A DNA stretch of 64,000 bases from NCBI GenBank assembly GCA_037349105.1, contig JAYJMM010000119.1, forward strand, positions 186,001 through 250,000, in the 5' to 3' direction. Positions 1-10,229 of this stretch are shown here, piece after piece (the stretch's first letter is position 1; each line of letters opens with the position of its first letter). The notes under the pieces were generated by a model. It had not been told where the DNA came from, made no database searches, and was given only the letters and a program-made list of their open reading frames with translations. The stretch comes from Limnomonas spitsbergensis. Its lineage: Eukaryota; Chlorophyta; Chlorophyceae; Chlamydomonadales. The translations under genes and the position numbers were made by a program.

Positions 1-1858
1 CCATGCGGCAACGAAAAGGGCGAATGCATGGCTGCACAGTGCTTGAATTCTGCAACAGCAACTTCTCAAAGTCGGGGAGGAGGCGGTTTTGGAGTATAGG
101 AAGGCTTACCCCCAGCATCTGCCTGACACCGCCGCTCTCTGTCTTTTCTTTAGACGCCTGCTCCGCAAGCACTCGGACGCTGCGCCGAGCAGCTGCGTTA
201 TGCATCACACACGCCGCATGTATGAGAAGTGGAGATAGCTAAATTCGGGGGGGTCTGCTATATACGATCAACTGACGCCTCGGATTTCAGCTGGAGATCG
301 CTCACAGGGCCCGGCTCGGCCACCCGCTGAGGGCGACAACGTCGAAACATCCCTTTGGTTTTTTGAGGAATATGGCGTATAAATAATTAATCACCTGGGC
401 GCGCCTCATGTCGGACCGACGTCGGTCGCACTGGCCTGCACACCAGGGGCACTCCGAGCGATGCCACCGGGCGTACCGAGGCCGTCGACTGCCTGCAGCT
501 TGCTTTGTGTGCGACCTGCATTTCTGAGGATTGCAACCGAGGAAGTATCTCCGATCAATCAAGCCCACGGATTTTCCATCGGTCACACCCAATCCTGATC
601 ACACAGGCTACAGCCGAAGGCAGCACGAGCAGAGCTGAGCTACTGCCGAATGACGTGACCGAATGAAGTGCACACTTGGGCCCCATCTGTGATGGAGGCC
701 AGGGTGAGCTTCTGTGCAGTCTCTACTGTAGAGCCACTAGTGGATACGAAACTAAGTGGTGCAGGGTGCCAATATATAAGCAACACAGCTGTAAAAGATT
801 TTTGCCTCAGCGTAAAATCTTTGCTAAACTTGAGGGGTAACATGCTGCGGTGACACTAGTTTGTCACAGCAGTCAACCAATGCAATACAATAATAATAAT
901 ACAGGTGAGTGTCGTAAGGGAACAGCGTTAGATGTCACCCCAATTTTAACACTGACATTTAACGTTTCATACCGAACACGGAAATATACTTTGACATGCT
1001 CAAGGTGCCAGCCCACAAGGTCATCCCCTGCACCTTGTCAGCCTCCCCTTCTCCGGGTATCATGGCGACATGCGAGGTGTTGACCCTTGACGTTAACTTG
1101 CCCACCTTGGTCTGGAGCTCAAGAAGGCAGGCGTGACGAGATGCGCCATTTGACACAGCTGAGCTGATTGGAATTGACCCCTCTCCCCCTGCAAAGTTCG
1201 TATTTATACTAGAGAAATAAAGGTCTGACAGGCTTCCGGAGGCGGGGGGGGGCAGCCAGGGGTCGTATAAATTATTTTGATGGTGGGGATTCAATTCATA
1301 TTTTTGCCCCCCCACCCACCCAATTTCCCCTTGGCATGAATCAGGAGACGTCGGTGTGATGGCAGGCCATCTGCAGCAGCTTAACACAGCACACCCGGCC
1401 GTCAAAAGCTTCTTCAGCTTAAAGGCTAGGATCCAGTAGCCACCACAGCAATTTGTGTTCGAAACTCAAATTCGGCACACTTCTACCGGTATAGTCATAC
1501 ATTTCAAATAATGCGGTCTATTCACCTCAGGTGGCTAGGTGGGCACGTGGCCGGGCCTTAAAGGAGGGCCCAGATGTGTAACGCCATCAAACCGTGCCTG
1601 TAACAACAAGCCCTCCTGATAGCAATGCATGAGATCTGGGCTTGAGAGGGTGTGCTCCCAATTTATTTTTGCCGATCCCAACCCAGAAGCCCAAACAATC
1701 AAATCATACAGAGAAATAAACCAACACCGGATGTCAGTAACCACCCGGGTCGTGGCAGGGAGACATAAAAATAACATTCCTTCGCAAAGCACCCGCCTCG
1801 ATGAACACTTAACAACGTTCCCTCAAAGCGCCCGACTCAGCAAACTCTGAACAGACGT
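1..1858. other. Intergenic, no recognised gene
   Basis: This stretch lies 3' of the aspartate aminotransferase gene. No conserved protein was recognised. A 96-codon minus-strand open frame at 592-302 contains a CPWC motif and basic residues, but I cannot assign it; it could be a transposon relic or chance. A segment at about 903-935 (GTGAGTGTCGTAAGGG, then a run ending in AGCGTTAGAT) recurs at about 12149-12180, so an interspersed repeat starts here. A copy of the family A 3'-end repeat lies at about 1538-1592. A G-run precedes an AT-rich patch near 1240-1280. Confidence 0.5.
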
Positions 1859-4800
1859 CTACTGCTTGTGGCCAGTGGTCACTGCGTGCATGGCCACTGC
1901 GAGGGCATCCACATTCTTCGTGTTCACACCAGCCATGGAAATGCGGCCGTTGCGGGTCATGTAAATGCTGTAATCGGCGGCCAGGTGGTCCACCATTTCG
2001 GGGGTCATGCCAGAGTACCTGTCAGGAAAACAAAGGTGGGAATATTGTTCAGCATGGACATGGAAAGAGGTCTCTGTTGATATGTCAGACCACACTTGAT
2101 CTGCTGGTGGGGTAGGGTGGGTCAAGGAGCTGTTGAGTCAGGGCGGACCTAGGGTCACCATGTACCATGCTGAAGAAGGTAGGCTTCCTCCATCCCTGCC
2201 ACTGTTAGGCATGATCATCCATTTCATAGGAGGGGACGAGCAAGCGCATGCAAGGCAGCTATGTCAATGATGGTACACCTTTGGGCCCTGCTAAAGAAAA
2301 GGCTCGGCCGCGTGGGCGTCAAACTAATCGTTTGGGAGGTAGAAAACAAACAGACTGGTCAGTTGGCATACAAGGCAGACATGCGATAGCGGCACCGGTG
2401 GAAGCGGGATTCAAAAGGCCTCACACCATAGGGTATAGGGTTTAGGCCTCGTGGCATAGGGTTAAGGATTTAGTCCTCAGGTCGAAGGGGGGGGGGATTA
2501 TAACTGGGAACACCCCGTCCTCCAACTTGTAAGAGCTTGAAGGGACCTTTCCAAAACTGGTCTCAAAATATGTTTGGCCCAGAGGGGGGGGAGGGCGAAT
2601 ATGGGAGGTAAAGTTAGAGGGGGTGTCTCTAAAAAATTGCTTGTTTTCGAAAACATCATATTTTTTTTTCTAGGCATTAGTTCACGACGAGAGCTACGCA
2701 ATTCTCTTCCTTATGTCAAATGCAGTAGATTGGCATGCAAAAAGGCGCATGGGGTGGGATACCAGCTTCGGAAACACAGGCTCGGCTGCTGTTTAAACTG
2801 TTGCTCCATGAAGTTGCTATTTAGTACGCTATGGATGATGAGACTATAAGCGAGCTTTGTGGCAAAGTCTGGAACTTCATAGAGAGTGCAAAAAAACGGC
2901 TGAAAAGCTGTTGGCCAAGGGACACGCCTCCAAACGGCAGGGAACAATCACATCTTTACATCCTTCTAAACCTCTTGCTTCTCTAGGTCGCTGCTTAACT
3001 ATTTGTTGCCGCGGCCGAGGCTCACGTGGCTTTGCCTACCCCTGTCTGGCAGCCTGGGTTTCCTGAGTATCGGTGTTGATATCATGAATTCCGTTGTATA
3101 TCCTTCAGATTTAAGATTTTACTGAGTCTCGGAGAGGCAGGGGGGGGGGGGGCAGCCAAATAGTGGATTAATATATTCTAGAATGGGGGATACAGCGGAT
3201 TCATTTCTGACCCCCTCTCGTCAGAGCATAGAGTTTAGGATTTAGGCCTCACAGCACAGGGTTTGGAGATTAGGCCTCACAACAAACGATTGAAGGCTTA
3301 GGCCTCACAGCACAGGGTTCAGGGTTTAGGCCTCACAGCACAGGGTTTGGGGTTTAGGCCTCACAACAAAGGATTTAAGGCTTAGGCCTCACAGCACAGG
3401 GTTCAGGGTTCAGGCCTCTCCACATTGCCAGCCCCCCCAGTGCTCCTCACGCAAACATTCCGATCTGCTCCGTCACATGGCTCCATGTCCATTGGCTGCC
3501 CATCGCCTCAAGCTTCTGCCTCAGAAGTGCGCGCACGTGGATGATGCGGTTAGCCATGCCCTTCACCTCCTAAGAGGACAGCAACAGGCATCAGAGCAAG
3601 GGCGGGTTGAGCAGCGGGCAGAAGCAGACGTGGAAATGCGGTCAGACATGCCCTGGACCACCTACACAAGAGAAAAAAATGAAAGCAGAAGGGTTCAGGC
3701 TTGAATGATGCCTCTGACGCGGCAGCAAAAGAGCAAGGTGGACTGTGCAGTTAGAAATGCCTCGTACCTCCGACACAAAAAACTATGAAACAGGTGGGGC
3801 TCCCCACCAACTAAGCAGGCAGCGGCAGGCAGCAGGCAGGTCAGAGCAGATGAGGCAGCAGGTGGAAGGGGGTGAGACTGACGAGGTGGAGCAGGAGCCG
3901 ACGGAAGGAGGGTGGGGGCAGAATTTAGCCTGGAAGCAGGCCGGGAAGGTTCTAGCTGCCCCCCCCCCTTTCACACCTCATACACAGGCAGGCAGGCTGG
4001 TAGGCATCTAACAGGCAGGCGAATCACAGGAGCACACAGGCAGCATCACACTAAACCATTATCAAGGCAGGCCAAGAACTCCTAACTTCAGAGATCACAT
4101 CCTGCCCTTATATTCCTCACTGGACGCAACCCGGTCTATCCAGCCTTGCCCTTGTTTAAGCAGAGGTCCATGCCCGTACGGCACCTCCGGCAACGCTTCT
4201 GATTGTTTCCTGCTCCCCCCCCTGCTCCCCCCCTGGTGCCCCCCTTGCTCCCCCCCTGGTGCCCCCCTTGCTCCCCCCCCTGCTCCCCCCCTGGTGCCCC
4301 CCTTGCTCCCCCCCTGGTGCCCCCCCTGCTCCCCCCCCTTGCTCCCCCCCCTTGCTCCCCCCCCCTGCTCCCCCCCCTGCCCCCCCCCCTGCTCCCCCCC
4401 CTGCTCCCCCCCCTGCTCCCCCCCCTGCTCCCCCCCCTTGCTCCCCCCCTTGCTCCCCCCCCTGCTCCCCCCCCTTGCTCCCCCCCTTGCTCCCCCCCCT
4501 GCTCCCCCCCTTGCTCCCCCCCCCCCTGTTCCCCCCCTGGTGTCCCCCCCTGGTGTCCCCCCCTGCTCCCCCCCTGGTGCCCCCCCCCTGGTGCCCCCCT
4601 GGTGCCCCCCCCCTCTGCTCACCCCCTGGTGCCCCCCCCCCCCCTGGTGCCCCCCCCCTGCTCCCCCCCTGGTGCCCCCCCCCACCTGCTCCCCCCCTGG
4701 TGCCCCCCCCCTGCTCACCAGGTACCACATTGACTTGAGCGTCTTGTCTTGCAGGATCTTGCTGACCAACAGCGCCCCGTGCAGAGGGGGATTGGAGTAC

Positions 4801-7800
4801 ATGGGCCGGGCAATGGCCTTCATCTGGCTCTCAACAGCCACCTGCACAGCGGGCCAACAGGAATTGCTCAACAAGTAATGCACACCTCCGAATGCAGCGG
4901 ACAGCAAATAATAAAACAACCTCCCTCCATCCAGCAGGGGAAGGCTGTCAACCCTAGACCCTTTAAACAGGTAAATATTTTCCATCCCAAAGCTGATCTA
5001 CCTTGAAAGGTCTACAACGTGTCCACCTCACAACTTAGTTAGACTCCAGGTTCTTGATCTGGCTAGGCTCCTTCGGGACAGTTATATCTGTCTTTAAGTG
5101 ATCTTTTTCCCTTGTGGTCCCAATTCAAATCCCCTGCCCTCTGCTTACCGCCTCCTTGGGGTTGTCGCAGATGATGCTGAAGGCGCCCACGCGCTGCCCG
5201 TACAGCCCCATGTTCTTGGCGTAGGACTGGCTGCAGCCCAGGCGGTGGCCGTCAGCCAGGAAGGTGCGGATGGCCCCGGCATCAGCATCGCAGTCACCAC
5301 TCGCAAACCCCTGAGAGACGGAACAACAGACGGGGGGGGTCGACAGACACTTTGTGATTGATAGACAGGGGAAGATCTAAAGAGAGGGGGGAATCAACAT
5401 AGGGGGGATCGGCAGACGGGGTGATTGAGAGACGGGAGGAGATCGACAGACAGGGGGTGATCACAGATGGACCTGACTTGTTCAGATCGCGGGACGTCCA
5501 TCCAGTCAAGATCCCTTTCCTCAGGGCCTAGACAAACCCACCAGCAACTACAAGCCAATTTAAATTCAAAATTTTGTCCCGGCCTTCTAGGCATCCGCAC
5601 CTGGTATGCCATGTCGAAGAAGGGGAAGTGCCCCGCCTCCAGAAAGGCCTTGGACAGGACCTTCCACTGCTCTGCGGTGGGATCCACTCCCGTGGGGTTG
5701 TGTGCACACGCATGCAGCAGGAACACGCTGCACTGAGGCGCTTTCTGAGGAGTGGGCAAGGAAGGATGGGGGAGGTCGCTCCAGTCAGCCAGTGGGAAAA
5801 TGCTGAGGAACAGGAAAGGATGGGGGGCACTCAAGTCAGCCAGTGGCCTTTTCTTGAAGGAGCCAGAAGTGCCAGTATGAACAACATGACAAACTAGAGG
5901 TATACGAACATGACCCCGTGGCCAATCGCACTTGTGCTGCCAATTTCTGTGCCAAGACAGCCTTGCACTTGCTTGGCCGTCAAATCGGTCTGGAAACTGC
6001 GACTGGCGCATACCCGCCCGGCCACAAGGTGCGTGCTCCACATCCCTTTCACACTACATTCACACCTTGATGTCCTCCAGGAAGCCGTCCATATCCAGGC
6101 CCCTCGTCTTGGGCAGGTAATACCTAAAAGCCAAAAAGGGCAAGCCATTCGCTTGGTCGACAGTCGCTTGGTAAGACTCATAATTGAAATCAATACGCCC
6201 CGGGGTCCCAGAGGAGATGAGGCAGTCATAAGGACTACCGTGCTTGCCTCGTTTGTACCCGTCATGTTCCACACACTTGATTTCCAAGCGCCACACCTTG
6301 TCCCTTGAGCCCTAACCCGCATATACAAAATTCCTAGCCCCACTCTGTTGTCCTCACAGCAGCCACCACTTCGGCGCCTGTTCCTCCCCATACAGGTGCA
6401 TGGTTCCTCCCCATACAGGTGCATGGTTCCTCCCCATACAGGTGCATGGTTCCTCCCCATACAGGTGCATGGTTCCTCCTCATACAGGTGCATGGTTCCT
6501 CCTCATACAGGTGCATGGTTCCTCCTCATACAGGTGCATGGTTCCTCCTCATACAGGTGCATGGTTCCTCCCCATACAGGTGCATGGTTCCTCCCCATAC
6601 AGGTGCATGGTTCCTCCCCATACAGGTGCATGGTTCCTCCCCATACAGGTGCATGGTTCCTCCCCATACAGGTGCATGGTTCCTCCCCATACAGGTGCAT
6701 GGTTCCTCCCCATACAGGTGCATGGTTCCTCCTCATACAGGTGCATGGTTCCTCCCCATACAGGTGCATGGTTCCTCCTCATACAGGTGCATGGTTCCTC
6801 CCCATACAGGTGCATGGTTCCTCCTCATACAGGTGCATGGTTCCTCCCCATACAGGTGCATGGTTCCTCCCCATACAGGTGCATGGTTCCTCCTCATACA
6901 GGTGCATGGTTCCTCCCCATACAGGTGCATGGTTCCTCCCCATACAGGTGCATGGTTCCTCCTCATACAGGTGCATGGTTCCTCCCCATACATGTGCATG
7001 GTTCCTCCCCATACAGGTGCATGGTTCCTCCCCATACAGGTGCATGGTTCCTCCCCATACAGGTGCATGGTTCCTCCCCATACAGGTGCATGGTTCCTCC
7101 TCATACAGGTGCATGGTTCCTCCCCATACAGGTGCATGGTTCCTCCCCATACAGGTGCATGGTTCCTCCCCATACAGGTGCATGGTTCAGTGTTCCCTGT
7201 TAAAGCACCTGTGCAACTCCCAGAGTCACATTACAACCCGGCCTGAAGCACCTGAAGCAGCTTTAAGTGTTTGGGAACCAGTATAGCTTATGCTACACAC
7301 GGGTCTTTAATAGCTTTTACATTCCGTGTTGGCGCACTTGTATACCTCCTTCTTCACCCCAGCCTAGAGGAGCTTCCAGTATCTTGTGTTAGCACACGTG
7401 GACAGCTTACGCCCCACCCGGTTTGTAGTAGCTTTTAGTGTTTACGCACTTGTACAGCTCCCGCTGCACCCGACCTTGAGTATGGGGTTCAGATTTTACG
7501 CACCTGTACAGCTCCTGCTGCACCCCGGCTTCCTTCCAGATATTGTGGTGGTTGGACCAGGTGGGCTCCGGGATGTACACCTTGCTGCCCGGCATGAATT
7601 CCCGCTGGAATTCAGCCATGAGGCGACAGGAGCCTGTGCCTGACAGCGACTGAACCACAGCCACCTGCAAGTGGACAGGGGGTAAGGGGGCCTAGTTTAG
7701 GGTTTAGAACCTAAACCCTAAACCCTAAACTAGGCATCATTCTGAGACCCCGTGCGCCTGCCCAGTCCTATTTTTGATGAACCCTACCTCTATGCCAGGT

Positions 7801-10229
7801 CCCTACCTTTTAACAAGTACCCTGCCCAGTCCACACTTATATACCATGACCCTGCTTCCATACCCTGTCTGCATGCCTAGTCTGACTTTAACCCTGCATT
7901 CACTAATGATGGGTATGGCGTGGCCCTATACTACCCACAACACTTGAAAGCACAGCATGCGACCGACTCCGATTGCCTGAGGGGTCCCTATTCCCCATGC
8001 CCCAGTCCCCTTTCCCCAGTGCCGCTTTCCACCTCCCTTCCACCTGTCCGTGCCTGATGGGGTCGGCGTGGTCCCCATATGCAAGCTTGATGGACTCCAT
8101 GTTGAAGTCCTTGAGGCCCCCGATGGGCAAGTACCTGACCGGGCACACGGGAGACAAGAACGAGGAGAGGGATGTGAGCCAGTACCTGTCAGGACACTCA
8201 GGGACATTACTAGAATCGGGAGGAATGAGGTGCGGAGCACATCAGCTTTATCATTCATAAATCAGGAGGGCCGGAATGATAAGGTACGAAATCTGCGAGG
8301 GCCGAGCCTTCAACCAAGATGAGCCATGCGGACATTGACGGAAAGGCACTCCAGTTATTTATAGGAGGCCGACTCTTCACAACATGGACCAGAGTTTAGT
8401 GACCCTTGTTTCAACGGACCATCAGCCCACCCATCCCCATCCGCCTTTGATGTGCCACTGCTGCCATCCATGCTCCATGAAACCCTACCAACAAGTGTCT
8501 GATTGTCAGAACTCTGAACAACACTGGACACAACCTGGCCAGGGACTCCTTCCTGCCACTTTCTTCCATCCTTCTAAGAAATGTGTGTTTCAAAGCTTAC
8601 CCAAACTTCCAAAGAACGATTATCATTTCCAGCGTTAGGCTCTGACACCGTACAAGGGACTCATGTGTAACAATGGTCTGTCACGTAATACAACAAGAAT
8701 ATTCTGTTTGGAGGACCGAAAATCCTTGTGGCACCGTAATGAGGTGGACCGTCGCAACCTTCTATTGCCCCACCCTGGTCATAGCTGCTGCTTGGAGTGG
8801 CAACTGGCAACCTGGCCAGTGGGCTCCCGCACAGCTGAGGCCACCCTCCCCATCCCTCATCACATGCTCCACACTTAGCACCACACACTTCACACTTACT
8901 CCATGAAGTGGCTGCCAGAAACGCGGCGCTCCGCCTCGCGTACGGAGGGTAAAACCACGGGCCTTCCATCATCATCACGATATGCACCCTGCACACACAC
9001 GAGGAGGCCCGGGAGGGATCATGCCAGTGTTCCACTGCGTCAGCTGCACTTCAGCTGCACTTCAGTTACAAAACGGCCTAAACTGCCGCCGGGGCATGGT
9101 ACAGGGAGCCCTGCTGCATGGGTCTTGCATGGGTGGTGAACAGGCCATACGGAAGGTGAATAGCCCATGCCCCCAAACCCAGCTCCCCATCCACAGCAAG
9201 GCTGCTATGCTAACAGGTGATGCTGAAGGCCAAAGGTAGAGCCCCGTGCCTAAACATGTGACACCTTGGACCTCATGTCGAACGAAGTGGCTGCCTGTGT
9301 GCGTGACAGGACACACTCCCCAGTCATGGCCCCTACCCATCCATGGGCCTTGGCCACTGCTGATGTTGCCAAATAGCATTGCTTGAAAGCGCTAAGCATT
9401 TGTAACCGGAAGAGCTGAGAAGGATTGATTATGAACGAGAAACCCTTGTGGCCTAGCCGCATGCATGCACCTCCAGCCTGGGGTAGATCCTGGTTGGTTG
9501 TTGAGCCTCTGGTGTTAGGATGTTGTCGTCACAGTGCAGGGTCGACGAATTCAAATGTTTCAGAAATAGGGAATCTAATATAGTGATGCATTGCCACCCT
9601 ATGTGGGACACACGCATGCTAGATGGCTCCTGTTTGACTCAAGCCCTACAGTACCCCTGGGTGCCTTATCAGTCGTCACCCACCACGCCCAGGTTGATCT
9701 TGTGGGGATTCTTGTCGGCGATGAACTTCTCAGTGACACCCTGCACACGCAAATGAGGGGAGCCGCATAGTGTTCGTTTGGGGCAGACACCGCATGCGTG
9801 ATCGAGATCCTGCGAGACGCTCGCAGGTGCCCCTAGCAGCTTGATTGCTGACGAGGCTCGTTCGTGCAGCTGTCAGCGATAGATTCCATATCAACAGCGT
9901 AAAGCAATAAGAGGGTCCTAGCTGCTGCATTCGTGACGGGGATCAAATCTCGGTCATGCCGGTCTGACCGGTATTATTTACCACCGGACAGCCCAACCCG
10001 ACTCAGGGGAGGCCCGGTCAGTGAGGCCCGGCTGATGAGGACATCAGCATTCGTCGTCGTTGTCACGTACCAGGATGGGATCGCGCGGCGCCTCTGTGAT
10101 GTGGGCGAACCTGGAGGTTGCAGTAGAGAAGGCCGCAGCCGCGGCGCCGGAGGGTAGGCCCAGGTATGCCCCAGCTGCGCCTGGCTGCACCAGGGATGAA
10201 ATGCCTCTCAGAAGCATAGCGGAAGACAT
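1859..10229 (-). CDS. Aspartate aminotransferase, organellar (11 exons)
   Basis: PLP-dependent class I aminotransferase that interconverts aspartate plus 2-oxoglutarate with oxaloacetate plus glutamate. Exons on the minus strand are 10229-10071, 9740-9684, 8988-8900, 8134-8044, 7664-7504, 6123-6066, 5744-5601, 5310-5149, 4841-4719, 3569-3451 and 2018-1859. All junctions are GT-AG and all phases agree, giving 440 aa, close to the usual 400-430 plus presequence. Seen in the protein: an Ala/Ser/Arg-rich start ([12 protein letters not shown]) typical of a mitochondrial or plastid presequence; DPILGVTEKF; SLSGTGS phosphate-loop region; HNPTG; FDMAYQGFASG; SYAKN with the Schiff-base lysine; YGQRVG; and the C-terminal TRNGRIS arginine that binds substrate carboxylate. 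Mitochondrial versus plastid targeting cannot be settled by eye. Several introns carry tandem arrays (annotated separately). Confidence 0.95.
3236..3420. repeat. Telomere-like tandem repeat (TTTAGG plus CCTCACAGCACAGGG)
   Basis: Six or so imperfect units of about 30 bp, each carrying TTAGGCCTCACA followed by GCACAGGGTT or ACAAAGGATT. Units read like degenerate TTTAGGG joined to a spacer. A related degenerate run lies at about 2420-2480. The array lies in the last intron of the aspartate aminotransferase gene. Confidence 0.75.
4207..4718. repeat. C-rich (sense G-rich) minisatellite in an aminotransferase intron
   Basis: About 510 bp of C6-8 runs separated by TGCT or TGGTGC. On the gene's sense strand this is G6-8 with GAGCA or CACCA. 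It starts directly at the 5' splice site (exon end 4719, donor GTGAGCAGGGG), and the donor hexamer resembles the repeat unit. The open frames across it on both strands are low-complexity artefacts. Confidence 0.9.
5320..5465. repeat. Degenerate GATCGACAGACGGGG repeats
   Basis: About 145 bp of imperfect units built from GATCGACAGAC, GGGG and GATTGAGAGAC in the intron between aminotransferase exons 7 and 8, next to the 3' splice site of exon 8 on the sense strand. No coding signal. Confidence 0.6.
6381..7190. repeat. 23-bp minisatellite, about 35 copies
   Basis: Near-perfect tandem units of 23 bp made of TCCTCCCCATACAG then GTGCATGGT, with a CCCC/CTCC alternation as the main variation and one CATGTG variant near 6992. 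Because 23 is not a multiple of 3, all frames cycle through the same peptide repeats, which explains the long spurious open frames. On the plus strand each unit contains a perfect-looking 3' splice-site boundary (CATACAG then GTGCAT), but the host gene is on the minus strand. It lies in intron 5 of the aminotransferase. Confidence 0.95.
7195..7530 (-). repeat. About 62-bp diverged repeats of exon 5 end and 5' splice site
   Basis: Reading the minus strand, the true exon 5 end and donor (GAGCTGTACAG then GTGCGTAAA, junction at 7504/7503) is followed downstream by about five diverged copies at roughly 62-bp spacing. Examples are GAGCTGTACAAGTGCGTAAA near 7455, then more degraded versions near 7395, 7335, 7275 and 7210. 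Each copy keeps a GGGTGCAG-like upstream part. They are intronic. Confidence 0.8.
7691..7734. repeat. Inverted telomere-type repeat (TTTAGGG palindrome)
   Basis: Arms CCTAGTTTAGGGTTTAG (7691-7707) and CTAAACCCTAAACTAGG (7718-7734) are perfectly complementary over 17 bp with a 10-base loop that is itself telomere-like. It is located just upstream of aminotransferase exon 5 within the preceding intron. Confidence 0.85.

Noticed and set aside
302..592. 96-codon minus-strand frame with CPWC and basic residues
   Set aside because: Not recognised; a single short frame is insufficient evidence for a gene.
4095..4985. Gly-rich 296-codon minus frame and Pro-rich plus frames
   Set aside because: They read through the G/C-rich intron array; the only real coding part is aminotransferase exon 9 (4841-4719).
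6348..7286. Repetitive 260-310 codon frames (for example [20 protein letters not shown])
   Set aside because: Product of the 23-bp minisatellite whose unit length rotates through all frames; no flanking gene context.
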